From: an uncultured Lactobacillus sp.
GTDB taxonomy: Bacteria > Bacillota > Bacilli > Lactobacillales > Lactobacillaceae
Assembly (NCBI GenBank): GCA_937874695.1
Contig: CALNAJ010000029.1
Location: 62,001 to 126,000 of the forward strand
DNA length: 64,000 bases
Direction of reading: 5' to 3'
A program made the position numbers and the translations under genes. The notes below the pieces were generated by a model. That model was not told the origin of the DNA and made no database searches. It was given only the letters and a program-made list of their open reading frames with translations. Below, piece by piece: positions 9,487 through 18,486 of this stretch. Each line of letters opens with the position of its first letter. The first letter of the stretch is position 1.

Positions 9487-10239
9487 TCATCTCGGTTGTT
9501 GTAGTTCCATCACCATTGAAATGGCTGAAAGCAGGTATAATGGTGCGGTTTCCGTTCGTAAAATCCGAGGGCCTAAGCCAACCAATGTCGTCTGGGCTGC
9601 CTGTGCAGCGGCCACTTCGGCCGGGCTAATGCCGCCCTCGGGGCCAAAGATAGTCAGTAAGCTTTGTCCCGACGTCATGGCCTGTAGTTGCTGGTTTAAG
9701 GCACTCTGTTCACCCTGCTTGGCTGATTCTTCATACGCCATCAAGCGTACGTCTACGGGCTCCTGAAAGACCGCTGCCAGGTTCTGGGCATAACTCACGA
9801 CCGGTCGTCGCAACCGATGCGATTGTTCGGCCGCACCGTGGGCAATCTTTGTGAGTCGTTTTATTTTTTTATCAACTTTATTCCCCTGCCACTTGGCAAC
9901 GGACCAGTCGCCACCAAAGAAGATGATCCGGTCGACCCCCAGTTCGGTTGCTTTCTGGGTAATCCACTCGGCCTTCTCCTGCTTGGGCAACCCACAGGCA
10001 ATCGTCACGTGAACGGGCAATTCCACTTTAGGTGTAGGGACAGCCGTTAAGGTCACGGTCGCCGCCTCGTCGTTCACCTGCGTAAGGTCGCCGTGAAAGA
10101 GGTGGGCCTGGTCATCGACGAATTCAGCCGTCGCGCCCTTTTCAGCCCGTAGAACTGTCACCCAGTGATGGGCAATCGCTTCAGGTAAGTCTACGCGATC
10201 GCCAGTCTGATGACTGTCATCTAAGAAATACCGTTGCAT
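9487..10239 (-). CDS. rsmE: 16S rRNA m3U1498 methyltransferase
   Basis: SPOUT-fold, SAM-dependent enzyme that methylates N3 of U1498 in 16S rRNA. The 250-residue protein has an N-terminal PUA-like region (MQRYFLDDSHQTGDRV) and the C-terminal knot motifs IFGPEGGISPAEV and LGPRILRTETAPLYLLSAI, which form the SAM site. It starts 2 bp after the prmA stop, the usual prmA-rsmE pairing in Firmicutes, so the two are translationally linked. Confidence 0.96.
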   Translation of the reverse strand: MQRYFLDDSHQTGDRVDLPEAIAHHWVTVLRAEKGATAEFVDDQAHLFHGDLTQVNDEAATVTLTAVPTPKVELPVHVTIACGLPKQEKAEWITQKATELGVDRIIFFGGDWSVAKWQGNKVDKKIKRLTKIAHGAAEQSHRLRRPVVSYAQNLAAVFQEPVDVRLMAYEESAKQGEQSALNQQLQAMTSGQSLLTIFGPEGGISPAEVAAAQAAQTTLVGLGPRILRTETAPLYLLSAISMVMELQQPR

Positions 10240-10241
10240 GC

Positions 10242-11192
10242 CTATTCGTCCTCCGTTGGTTTGTGCGCAATGACACCACGCCAGTCCTTCATCTGTAAGA
10301 TGTTATCAATGATGAAGCCTTGCTTTTCTTGCGCAGCCACCACTTCATCCAGCTTGTCGGCAATGATTCCGGAAGTCAGGAAGTAACCGCCGTCGGTCAG
10401 GTTTTCCCAAGCCTGTGGAACCAGTGGCAGGATGATTTCGGCTAAAATATTCGCCACAACCAGGTTAACCGGCTGATGAATGCCCTTCAGTAAGTCGTTA
10501 GGCTTAGCCACAACGTCCTTAGCGATTGGGTTCAGATCCAGGTTGGTCTTGGCAGAACGAACAGCCACCTCATCGAGGTCAAAGGCAGTGATGTCCTTGA
10601 CGCCCATGTACTTAGCCGCGATGCTCAGGACACCGGAACCAGTTCCCACGTCATACATGGATTCGCCACCACGGACAACCATTTCCAGTGCAGTCATTGA
10701 GAGCCGCGTTGTGGGATGAGTCCCGGTCCCAAAAGCCATGCCAGGATCGAGGCGAATGACATTTTCACCCGGTTGAACGGGTTGATAGTTCTCCCAGCTA
10801 GGCGTCACCGTCAAGTAGCGCGTGACGCGGACTGGATGGTAGTATTTCTGCCAGGCGGTTGCCCAGCTCACATCGTCAACGGCCTTAGTCGTCACCGTCC
10901 CGGGCTTGGGGTCGAGGCCAAACTGGCTGAGTTCGTTGACCCGTTGCTTGATGGTTGGCAAAATCTCAGGGACAAACACCGTTTCGGGATAGTATGCGGT
11001 GATCAGCGCCCCCGTGGTCCGGTGAGGAATCGTCGCTAAATCCACGATTTCACCGAACTTGCCGGCCTTTAAGTTGGCGTAGTCGGCGGCGTCATCGATT
11101 TTGACCCCGCTGGCACCGGCCTCCTGTAAAATATTGCTGACCGCTTCAACGGCCTCGTTCGTGGTTAAAACACTGACTTCGGTCCATTCCAT
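10242..11192 (-). CDS. prmA: Ribosomal protein L11 methyltransferase
   Basis: SAM-dependent enzyme that trimethylates lysines and the N-terminus of L11. The 316-residue protein has an N-terminal substrate-recognition domain and a class I methyltransferase domain with the SAM motif [29 protein letters not shown], typical of PrmA, precedes it, and [13 protein letters not shown] supplies the active-site N-x-x-x-E region. It is directly followed by rsmE. GGAGGAAATAATTC precedes the ATG. A terminator at 11216-11255 separates it from the upstream small gene. Confidence 0.96.
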   Translation of the reverse strand: MEWTEVSVLTTNEAVEAVSNILQEAGASGVKIDDAADYANLKAGKFGEIVDLATIPHRTTGALITAYYPETVFVPEILPTIKQRVNELSQFGLDPKPGTVTTKAVDDVSWATAWQKYYHPVRVTRYLTVTPSWENYQPVQPGENVIRLDPGMAFGTGTHPTTRLSMTALEMVVRGGESMYDVGTGSGVLSIAAKYMGVKDITAFDLDEVAVRSAKTNLDLNPIAKDVVAKPNDLLKGIHQPVNLVVANILAEIILPLVPQAWENLTDGGYFLTSGIIADKLDEVVAAQEKQGFIIDNILQMKDWRGVIAHKPTEDE

Positions 11193-11215
11193 GAATTATT
11201 TCCTCCTTAATCTAT

Positions 11216-11255
11216 GTAAAAAAAGAGCCGGGGACAACAATCTTGTCACCAGCTC
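11216..11255 (-). terminator. Terminator of the 105-residue gene
   Basis: Minus-strand hairpin GAGCTGGTGACAA / TTGTCCCCGGCTC followed by seven T. It lies between the small unknown gene and prmA. Confidence 0.8.
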
Positions 11256-11292
11256 ACCGCTAAACATTTAAGAAATTGACGAAGACGGCCGC

Positions 11293-11610
11293 CTAGACCT
11301 TCTCGGTTTTCGACGGGTGGTCAGCGTTTTTTTGATTTCGCTGGGCAAGACGTGTTTCGAGATAGTCTAACATGTCCGCCTCATTTTGGAATACGCGGGG
11401 ATGCTTCTGTTTATGCAGGCGCAAATCAATCTCGTTAATTCGCTGACGCCCAGTCCACGTATGCCCATAACGAATGATTACCCGGTTATTGAGCGAATCT
11501 TTTCCGAATTTGAAGACGTAGACGCTCTCTGGCGCCATCAACGGCCGAATATACGATTTTTCATAACGGTAGTTGTTCTGCCGCAAAAACTCTTTGGTTC
11601 GACTCAGCAT
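11293..11610 (-). CDS. Unknown basic protein, 105 residues
   Basis: I do not recognise a family with certainty. The protein is strongly basic and hydrophilic with no membrane segment. It has a region rich in aromatic and basic residues (RQNNYRYEKSYIRP) and a C-terminal lysine-rich tail. GGAGGTGATTACC directly precedes the ATG at 11610; an in-frame GTG three codons upstream lies inside that RBS and is rejected. A TATAAT at 11807-11812 (minus strand) followed by a CRE-like palindrome lies about 190 bp upstream. A terminator follows. It is a monocistronic gene. Confidence 0.75.
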   Translation of the reverse strand: MLSRTKEFLRQNNYRYEKSYIRPLMAPESVYVFKFGKDSLNNRVIIRYGHTWTGRQRINEIDLRLHKQKHPRVFQNEADMLDYLETRLAQRNQKNADHPSKTEKV

Positions 11611-11793
11611 GGTAATCACCTCCTATACAATGACAATCGCCACGATTCCTAACTTTTAGGGCCGTTTGGACTGCCTTACCATTTTAAAATGTATCAATAA
11701 TTGATAATAGTTGATTTTACGTCAGAATGCAAGTAAAAAGTTCACTCACCCCAACTTTTTTGACGCTTAATTTCAGGCAAGCCTTCACCGCTT

Positions 11794-11812
11794 TGTAAAC
11801 ACTTACATTATA
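11794..11812 (-). promoter_or_regulatory. TATAAT -10 with CRE-like palindrome
   Basis: The minus strand reads TATAATGTAAGTGTTTACA. This is a perfect -10 running into a 14-bp palindrome (complement of 11794-11807) one base away from the TGTAAACGCTTACA form of the CcpA site. The best -35, TTCCCA, is weak at 17-bp spacing. It would control the 105-residue gene. The rest of the roughly 300-bp gap to 11920 shows nothing else recognisable. Confidence 0.45.
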
Positions 11813-11920
11813 CTAGTTTTTGCCCTTTATGGGAACCTTAAATCAGTCAAAATGCCCGTATTAAGGCATTTTTAAAAATCCGTATTCTTCGCCAGCCGAG
11901 CTCTTCGCCGCCTCCTGCGG

Positions 11921-12784
11921 CTAGGCTCCTCGCTCCACCAACTCCAACCCCTGAGAATCCCTTGGTATCAGTATTTGCTCCTGTGGTACATGGATAAACA
12001 GATGATCTTCTTTATCCTGTTTCACTTCAAGTCTCGAAACTGTGGACAACTCTTTAGAAAATTCTTCGATATTATCTCCGTCAATTGTAAAAGCAATTTT
12101 ATAGTTATTATTTGTTAGATATCTCACTAAAATATGCTGGTGGCCCCTGTGCAACTAACTGACCGTGGCTAAACAAGATTGCATTGTCAATAAACTCCTC
12201 GCTTTCATCCACATCATGTGTGACAACAATAATCGTAATACCAAGTTCTTTTTTTAAAGTAACTAGGGATGACCAAAGCAATTTTCGCTTCTCTGGGTCT
12301 AGTTCATTTGTTGGTTCATCTAGTATTAGCGTTGTGAAGTCCCCCATCAAGGCTGTAGCAAAACCTACTAAGCGACGCTGACCGCCAGAGACGTTTTGCA
12401 ATCTGCTGGTTTTAATTGCAGATATTCCCAGACGATTTAACCATAGATCAGCTTGATCTATTGCGGCTCGTTTATCCTTTCCACGTAATCTTGCAGTAGT
12501 TAATAAAATATCATAAACTTTCATAAATCCTAGAGGTAGTGGTGCTTGGGTTGAATATGAAACGCTACGATGAATATGCTCCAATGAATCCTGTACACTC
12601 TTCCCTTCAAATAATATGGCCACCTTATCGATGGTACGATACCCCACCATTGCATCAACTAATGTTGATTTTCCTGCTCCATTTTCACCAAAGAAACCAA
12701 CAATTTGATTATCTTTGATATCCAGGCTAATATTTTCATTTGCATAATTTTTTCACCCTTGTATTTTTGATAAACATTTTCCAT
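11921..12784 (-). pseudogene. ABC transporter ATP-binding protein, frameshifted
   Basis: ABC ATPase broken by at least two frameshifts. It starts at the ATG at 12784 (MENVYQKYKGEK), 1 bp after the YrdB-like gene. The frame breaks at an A6 run (complement of 12748-12753). The next frame carries Walker A (GENGAGKST), the signature (NVSGGQRR), Walker B (TLILDEPTNELDP) and the switch region (VVTHDVDES). A second break near 12115-12150 moves into a third frame that carries about 65 more residues of a C-terminal domain. No permease follows, so the transporter is incomplete. GC is much lower than in the neighbours. If the A-tract break is real, or is not bypassed by slippage, no functional protein is made. 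Confidence 0.8.
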
Positions 12785-12785
12785 T

Positions 12786-13139
12786 TTATAAACTACTGTC
12801 ATATATTCCATCTCCAATGTGTGCCATTATTGCATTCAGAGCAACTATAACTCCATATACAGTCCCTACACGAAGTGATATTTTAGTTATTATCATATAA
12901 CTACAGAGGCCAAAAATGATAATCTCAATCGTTACTCTCAAAAGTAGGCCCACTCTGTTTGGTGATAAAGGAGCCATAAAAATAGACCAAATCACATAAA
13001 TTACAATTGGTACTAAAATCCCCATCAGTAAATTAAGTGGTAACTTATATTTTGTAAAACCTACAAAAGCTAATGCTATTAGAGTTATCATTTCTATTAA
13101 AAATCTTAACAGCGCATTAATTTGAAAAAGAATATGCAT
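12786..13139 (-). CDS. YrdB/DUF2568-like membrane protein
   Basis: Membrane protein of 117 residues with four hydrophobic segments. The N-terminal pattern (NALLRFLIEMITLIALAFVGF, then a PxN/P-containing loop WSIFMAPLSPNRV) resembles the YrdB/DUF2568 family, whose function is unknown. The frame is intact, unlike its neighbours. Its ATG immediately follows the glycosyltransferase stop and its stop is 1 bp from the ATPase ATG, so the three formed one operon. Confidence 0.7.
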   Translation of the reverse strand: MHILFQINALLRFLIEMITLIALAFVGFTKYKLPLNLLMGILVPIVIYVIWSIFMAPLSPNRVGLLLRVTIEIIIFGLCSYMIITKISLRVGTVYGVIVALNAIMAHIGDGIYDSSL

Positions 13140-14430
13140 TTAGCTCAACTCCTTTAAAAAATTCAAGATTTGTTTTCTACCATTCTCGAATCCGTTTGAT
13201 TCATGCATTTTTTTAGACATATCTTTCACGTTTTTATTGACAACATCATTGTCTACAAGATTTAAATATGCATTTTCAATTGATTTAATCGTTGTTTTTT
13301 TTAAATTGATTCCAACACCTGCATACTCAACCCGATCACGAATCTCTGCTTTATCTTCAGAATCACCAGTACAAATCAATTTTGTGTTGTTATACAGCGC
13401 CTGACTGACACCACCATAACCACTATTAGTAATCATAATGTCGATCTTTGGTAGTAGTTCTGAGTAAGGAAGATAGTGTTCAACAATAACTTGATTTTTT
13501 TAGCAAACTTTTTATTTCCCCCTGGTAATTCTTTCCCAGCCGTTGTAATAACCAAATTTATATTATTTTTTAATGCCTTAACAACTGGTAGAACCAATAA
13601 CGAAAAATCGGTATTAGCCAAGGTCCCTTGTGTAACCAAAACATTTGTTTTTCCATTAGATAATTTATCCCACCAATTCGGCTTTTCCCATTCATTATCG
13701 TCATGTGATTGAATGAATGGGCCAACATATTTTATAAATGCTGGCAAATCACGCCGCTTATATTCAAACTCTGGGACAGTCCCTTGTAGAAAAAGATCAC
13801 AGTTATTTTGAATAGCGTCTAAGTAAAACTCTTTTGAAGGAGTCGCATGTAAATCTTTTAGAATCTGGTTAACATGTGCTTGTTGTTTTTTGAAGAACAC
13901 CTTGTGCACATAAAAATTTAGAAATTTATATTCCAACCGATGATACCAATCTTTTTTTGGCACGATACTCAGTCCAAATGGTGCTGTATCTTTACTGGTA
14001 ATGTATAATGATAATATACCAAGTCCAATAATCGGTACTCTATTAGGCATATCCTTTAATACAAGCGTAGCGGTCATTGCAGGATCTACAATAATTGCAT
14101 CAAAATCACTTTGTAATAAAATTTTTTTACGTCATCGCTAAAACCAACTAATGTAGGAGCAATAATATTATCAATTCCCCATCTGAATTGTTTTCTCCCA
14201 GATTTAATCTGAAAATATTCTGGAAATTTTTCTTCTAATGTTTCCCCTGTAAATTCTTGTTGTTTTTCAAATGGATGAAACTTAATTCCTTTACTATTTA
14301 CTTTGGTCTTATATTGTTTACTCGAATAAAATTCCACATCTATATTCTGTGATTTGAGATACGTAGCAAATTCTAAGGTTGGAGTTATATGTCCCATTGC
14401 TGGCCAAATAGCAAACAAATTTTTTTTCAT
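13140..14430 (-). pseudogene. MGT-type UDP-glycosyltransferase, two frameshifts
   Basis: GT-B-fold glycosyltransferase of the macrolide-glycosyltransferase (YjiC-like) type in three frames. The N-terminal piece starts MKKNLFAIWPAMGHITPTLE after AAAGGGGACTG. The middle piece carries VDPAMTATLVLKDMPNRVP and VLVTQGTLANTDFSLLVLP. The C-terminal piece carries ITNSGYGGVSQAL, the acceptor/sugar-donor motif region. The breaks fall at two A7 runs (complement of 14122-14128 and 13495-13501). At both places one extra A would restore the frame. An intact version would have about 430 residues, normal for the family. Such enzymes glucosylate small molecules, and some give antibiotic self-protection. The sequence is AT-rich compared with the core genes. 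Confidence 0.82.
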
Positions 14431-14645
14431 TTTACAGTCCCCTTTCTGGCTTTGCATAACTCAAAACAATGGTAATAATAGTCATCTATCACGCAGTCAG
14501 AATACTACACTCGACGAATGATTATCAAAGCAGTACACCTATTAACACAGTATTAATCTACTTATTTTACTTAAAAGCATGGGATAAATTAACACTACCA
14601 ACTACACAAATGTAAGCACCCAATAACTGACCGTCTTGAAATGTT

Positions 14646-14690
14646 AAAAAATGTGGTGTCCTCATTTTTTGAGGACACCACATTTTCTTC
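14646..14690. terminator. Perfect palindromic terminator without an adjacent gene
   Basis: Arms of 15 bp (14649-14663 and 14671-14685, AAATGTGGTGTCCTC and its complement) around a short T-rich loop, with T-runs on both strands. No intact gene ends here, so it probably belonged to a lost gene. The 14458-14744 gap otherwise holds only the AT-rich upstream region of the glycosyltransferase. Confidence 0.7.
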
Positions 14691-14744
14691 TGATTTACGC
14701 TACCTGTGCCAATTTTGTAATCATGTTTTTATTCCAAAAAGAAG

Positions 14745-15152
14745 ATGACTATAAAGCCTAATTCCAGATTGAATCTCTTATCGTATGGAAAAACTACCAA
14801 TGGACAACAATGGTATCGAGTGATGACAAAAAATAATAAAATTGGCTGGGTAAATAAGAAGAATTTTGTCTTTGTTCGTGGAAATAATCATCTTACGGCA
14901 GTCTTAAATAGGCAACAGACTAAGATCAGTGGGAATACCCTCCCGCTTGCTTACGTTAGTACTCCAGAACAACCAGAAATCAATATTACTCGGGCAGACA
15001 AAGATGGAAATTATGAAATTTCGTTGATCAATTACAATACAGACGATACCATCTATGTTGTTTCAAATATTTGGGGTTATCAAGATGCGACTGCTTATGT
15101 CGACTTTACTGGACGATATCAAAAAACAAAGCTTATGTTTGACATCATGTAA
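14745..15152 (+). pseudogene. SH3-like domain protein fragment
   Basis: An open frame of 135 residues. Residues 1-42 resemble the second half of a bacterial SH3/SLAP-type wall-binding domain (SRLNLLSYGKTTNGQQWYRV, then KIGWVNKKNFVFV). The rest is unrecognised. There is no signal peptide and the domain lacks its N-terminal strands, so this looks like the 3' end of a secreted or surface-protein gene whose start is lost. The ATG has AAAGAAG nearby and could give a short cytosolic protein. It lies in the decayed island. Confidence 0.5.
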
Positions 15153-15366
15153 AATACAACTGTTCAGAAAAGCAACACATTTCCATAGTGGATGTATCAA
15201 CTGTGTTTGATTTTTCACTGGTCTAGAAAAAGTTCTCCCAGTAATCGAACCGGCGTCATTAAAAGTAGTTGACTCAACTTTTTAAAGACAATCTTTTGAG
15301 CAACAACGAGACGATTTATCCTTCAGCTCCGATAAGTTAACTCTTGTGCCCCATACTAGCTGACAG

Positions 15367-15640
15367 TTCAACACTCTTTCTTTATTTGCTAATCGACACT
15401 TTAAAGATATCATCAAAACTTCTGGAATTGAATCCGAAAATTTGTTATTCATTCCTTACATCAACTCACCGTTTCTTTGTTCAGATATTGGTGTGAATCC
15501 GGTTGAGAATACATATCGACTTGAAAATGCCAATGCAAATCACTCTAAATATTCATGCTCGTGCGACTGCCAAACATGATACAGACTTGTCAGAAGGTTT
15601 CCAGATATCGTTACTCTTTATTAATAACTTATTTTTGTGA
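15367..15640 (+). pseudogene. Tyrosine recombinase/integrase C-terminal remnant
   Basis: Read in two frames, this stretch gives CSDIGVNPVENTYRLENAN followed, after a one-base shift at about 15531, by MQITLNIHARATAKHDTDL. It lines up with the C-terminal end of phage-type integrases, where a segment like SDIG-hydrophobic-x-V-x-x-RLGHAN-x-QITL-x-x-Y-A is usual. The H-x-x-R box is not recognisable (FIPYINSP stands in its place) and the tyrosine position reads His, so it is inactive. It sits 190 bp before mscL, at the right edge of the AT-rich island. The rest of 15153-15833 shows no gene. Confidence 0.55.
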
Positions 15641-15833
15641 AATAGGTTATGGAACATTTTTATTCTTTCTGTATCGCACAGTTTCAAGCATCCACTGTTA
15701 TTTACACTAAAACAAGAAGACCAGTAAAGCCAGCAAAAAACCTCTCCACCGCGTTTTGGTTGCAATTTATCGATAAATCGTTAAAAATAGAGGGTAAACG
15801 AAGCGGCGCCGAGTCGCGAGGGAGGAAAATATT

Positions 15834-16211
15834 TTGATCAAGGAATTTAAAGAGTTTATTGCCCGCGGTAATGTGATGGACCTGGCCGTTGGGGTTATTG
15901 TTGGGGCTGCCTTCACGGCCATCGTTAATTCGCTGGTAGAAAATCTGATCAACCCCCTCTTGGGAATTTTCATTGGGAGCATTGATTTTTCAGACTTAGT
16001 CTTAACGGTCGGCAAGGCCCACTTCCGCTATGGGGTGTTCATCAACTCCATCATTAATTTCTTAATTATTGCGTTCGTGGTCTTCCTGCTGATCAAGTTA
16101 TTGAATAAGCTGTTGCCAAAACCAACCGAAGAACCGGCCGAACCGGAACCAACCGGCGAAGAGAAATACCTGAAGGAAATCGTCGAATTGCTGAAGAAAG
16201 ATGAAAAGTGA
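15834..16211 (+). CDS. mscL: Large-conductance mechanosensitive channel
   Basis: Pentameric membrane channel that opens under osmotic downshock. The 125-residue protein has the standard N-terminal amphipathic helix and TM1 ([20 protein letters not shown], then [14 protein letters not shown]), a periplasm-facing loop, TM2 (about 65-88, [20 protein letters not shown]) and a C-terminal helix bundle ([14 protein letters not shown]). The start is TTG, placed by GGGAGGAAA 5-10 bp upstream and by family length. It marks the return to core-like GC after the decayed island. A terminator follows. Confidence 0.96.
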   Translation: MIKEFKEFIARGNVMDLAVGVIVGAAFTAIVNSLVENLINPLLGIFIGSIDFSDLVLTVGKAHFRYGVFINSIINFLIIAFVVFLLIKLLNKLLPKPTEEPAEPEPTGEEKYLKEIVELLKKDEK

Positions 16212-16234
16212 TCATTTAATACCTTAACAATGCG

Positions 16235-16260
16235 GGTCGTCCTAGTGGCGACCTTTTTAT
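16235..16260 (+). terminator. mscL terminator
   Basis: Short stem GGTCG / CGACC followed by TTTTTATTTTTT, 23 bp after the mscL stop. Confidence 0.75.
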
Positions 16261-16527
16261 TTTTTCTTGTACGAGTTTAAATCCAAATTCAACGCAGCCG
16301 GCCCAAAACTTAACGAAAAGCCTAGGTTTCGCTTGAAATCCGCCAACTGACCTCATAGAATTAAAGAGAACGTTTAACATAGCTTCATCCTAACAACGGC
16401 TAAAGCCGCTATGCTAGGAATCTAAATCTACATAAAGGAGTGGCTCATCATTTTTCTCACACTTATTTGGTTAGCCGCCTGTGCTGGCGGTGGCTACTGG
16501 GCGTTTACCCATCATCGTAAATGGCTG

Positions 16528-17052
16528 GTGGCCCTCAGCGCCGTCCTCTTCGTCTTTGGCGGATTGGTCGCGTTGGGTGCTAGCCAGCCCACGGTGCAAA
16601 CGAAGACGGTCAAGGTCGGCACACAGCGTTTGACCGCCGCACAGAGCGAATCTCGTCAGCTGGCAGCCTCGTCCAGTCGTCAGGCCAAGGCCTTCGCCGT
16701 GGTCGACAGTCAAGTGGCCGATTCGGAATCAGCTAGTGAGTCCCGTGTGGATAGCGCTAGCGAAGCAGTCGCCAGCTCTAAAGCGAGTGCTCGGTCCGTA
16801 TCCAAGGCGGAAGCGAAGGCAGCCAAGCAAGCGGCCGCTGCATCCAGTAGTCAAGCGACCCAGACGAGCCGTGCAGGCCGCAAGCAAGGCAATCTCGACA
16901 CCAACAAGGCTAAGAAGATTGTCGGCAATCGCAATTCCAAAATTTACCATACACCCGACCAGGCTGGCTACCACATGAACAGCAGCAATGCCGTTTATTT
17001 CAACACGGAAGCTCAGGCCAAGGCTGCGGGCTATAGAAAGGCGCTGCGCTAA
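16528..17052 (+). CDS. Membrane protein with degenerate Ada-like C-terminal domain
   Basis: From the GTG at 16528 the protein has 174 residues: a membrane helix (about 1-20), a long Ser/Ala/Lys-rich coiled region (about 40-120), and a C-terminal module (KIVGNRNSKIYHTPDQAGYH to AGYRKALR). This module resembles the small Ada-like zinc-binding (or sunset) domains found beside nucleases, but the cysteines are absent. The open frame continues upstream to 16441 and encodes another membrane helix. A good RBS (AAAGGAG, 16434-16440) sits where the start would be ATC 16447 or ATT 16450. The true start may therefore be non-canonical. The stop overlaps the nuclease ATG (TAATG), so the pair is an operon. 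Confidence 0.7.
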   Translation: MALSAVLFVFGGLVALGASQPTVQTKTVKVGTQRLTAAQSESRQLAASSSRQAKAFAVVDSQVADSESASESRVDSASEAVASSKASARSVSKAEAKAAKQAAAASSSQATQTSRAGRKQGNLDTNKAKKIVGNRNSKIYHTPDQAGYHMNSSNAVYFNTEAQAKAAGYRKALR

Positions 17053-17927
17053 TGAAAAAATTAATCACCCTTACTGCAAGCCTGGTGGTCATTCTTGGGA
17101 TTGGTCTCAGCGGCTGCGGTCAGCAAAAATCGACCGCCAAGTCGGCCAGTTCCAGCACCAAGGTCGTGTACGATCACGGCCCACAGAAAAAGGCCAGCAG
17201 CCTAGAGAAAGCCAACTCAACTGAAAAGGCTAGACTGGACAAACGCCAATCCAAGCTAAACAGTCAACAGGCCAGTCTCAAAGCGGCTAATAAGGCAGCG
17301 ACCCATGACTCATCATCTGTTGCCCCGCAATCGTCCACCAAGTCGTCTGGCGTCAATCTCGCTAGCCTGACCTACAGCGGCCAACAGGAAATCACTGTCA
17401 ATCAGAACAAGCCTGGCTTCAGTCGATCCGAATTGTCCACGAAGAATGGTGCTTGGGCAACCTATCACAACCTGGACAGTCTGAACCGGGTCACAGGTGC
17501 CGCCGCCCTCCTGAATCAGTCGCTGATGCCCAGTGCTCAGCGAGAGGCATTGACGGTCGATCCAACAGGCTGGCATAACAAACGCACCAGTCACGGATGG
17601 CTCTATAACCGTAGCCACTTGATTGGCTACCAATTTACCGGGCAAAACAACAATCCTAAGAATCTGATGACCGGGACCCGAACACTGAACAATCCCGCCA
17701 TGCTGCACAACGAAATGGACGTAGCGACCTACCTCAAGGAAAGTAAGAGCCATTACGTGCGCTACGCCGTGACGCCGGTCTTCAAGGGCAATGAACTGGT
17801 GGCACGAGGGGTTCAGATGCGCGCCCAGTCTATCGGGTCCAACGCGGTTCATTTCAACGTTTACATTTTCAACATCGAACCCGGTTATACCATTGATTAC
17901 ACCACTGGATATAGTCGTGTAAGTTAA
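17052..17927 (+). CDS. DNA/RNA non-specific endonuclease, lipoprotein (EndA-like)
   Basis: Secreted nuclease of the beta-beta-alpha-metal family, related to streptococcal EndA. The 291-residue protein starts with a lipoprotein signal (MKKLITLTASLVVILGIGLS, then GC; lipobox LSGC near residue 22), so it should be anchored on the outer membrane face. A Ser/Ala/Lys-rich linker leads to the nuclease domain (about 110-291) with the catalytic motif YNRSHLIGYQF (H general base) and the metal-site Asn in NPKNLMTGTRTLN. It may process extracellular DNA for nutrition or uptake. It overlaps its upstream partner by one base. No terminator is obvious. Confidence 0.9.
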   Translation: MKKLITLTASLVVILGIGLSGCGQQKSTAKSASSSTKVVYDHGPQKKASSLEKANSTEKARLDKRQSKLNSQQASLKAANKAATHDSSSVAPQSSTKSSGVNLASLTYSGQQEITVNQNKPGFSRSELSTKNGAWATYHNLDSLNRVTGAAALLNQSLMPSAQREALTVDPTGWHNKRTSHGWLYNRSHLIGYQFTGQNNNPKNLMTGTRTLNNPAMLHNEMDVATYLKESKSHYVRYAVTPVFKGNELVARGVQMRAQSIGSNAVHFNVYIFNIEPGYTIDYTTGYSRVS

Positions 17928-17971
17928 TCGGTTCGACCGCGGGTACGATTAATTTGCAAGTTTGCTTACCA

Positions 17972-17993
17972 TTCTTGGAGATAATGCTATACT
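17972..17993 (+). promoter_or_regulatory. Promoter before the 120-residue unknown gene
   Basis: The -35-like TTACCA is followed after about 16 bp by TATACT (17988-17993), with TG in extended -10 position (TGCTATACT). It lies about 90 bp before the start of the next gene. Confidence 0.5.
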
Positions 17994-18080
17994 ATTTGAG
18001 GGATACGGTTTCGTAATCACTATGATTTGTGTCGACAAATCAATATTACATAAATTATGAAACGCAAAGAGGATGAGCAT

Positions 18081-18443
18081 ATGAGAAATGAGAAGATTGA
18101 ACTTACCAAGACTGATTGGCAACGCGCGCAAACGGCCGTCTTTAATGAATACGATCGTTTCGTCAAGCAACTACACGTTGAGGGCGTTGATTATACGATT
18201 CTACTAGCCCGCCGGATTGTGATCTATCAAGACTTGATTGAAGAATGGAAACACAAGCTACCAACATTGATTACGGATCTGGAAGACAATACGCAGGCGC
18301 TCACCGTTTTCGATGACCTCGCTAACGATGGTCAGAGTCATCTGCTCAAACGTTGTGCGAAGAAAATGGAAGCATGGCCGGACTACATCCCCTCTCAACT
18401 CACGATTTGGTTGGAGCTGGCGGAAGATGCCGAACGAGAATAG
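18081..18443 (+). CDS. Unknown soluble protein, 120 residues
   Basis: I do not recognise this protein. It is charged and helical, with no signal or membrane segment, and contains a mid-region rich in aromatic and acidic residues (DLIEEWKHKLPTLITDLED). The ATG at 18081 follows AAAGAGGATG; an in-frame ATG at 18057 lacks a good RBS. It has its own promoter and ends at a bidirectional terminator that faces the next gene, so it is monocistronic. Confidence 0.7.
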   Translation: MRNEKIELTKTDWQRAQTAVFNEYDRFVKQLHVEGVDYTILLARRIVIYQDLIEEWKHKLPTLITDLEDNTQALTVFDDLANDGQSHLLKRCAKKMEAWPDYIPSQLTIWLELAEDAERE

Positions 18444-18450
18444 GACAGTC

Positions 18451-18486
18451 AAAAGCGCGTAAGACCAATGGCCCTACGCGCTTTCT
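18451..18486. terminator. Bidirectional terminator between convergent genes
   Basis: Stem GCGCGTA / TACGCGC with AAAA on the left and TTTCTT on the right. It can serve both the 120-residue gene and the facing small gene. Confidence 0.8.

Noticed and set aside
16736..16978. Alternative frames inside the Ser/Ala-rich coding region
   Set aside because: High-GC low-complexity DNA gives open frames in all phases; only one frame has a sensible protein and is coupled to the nuclease.
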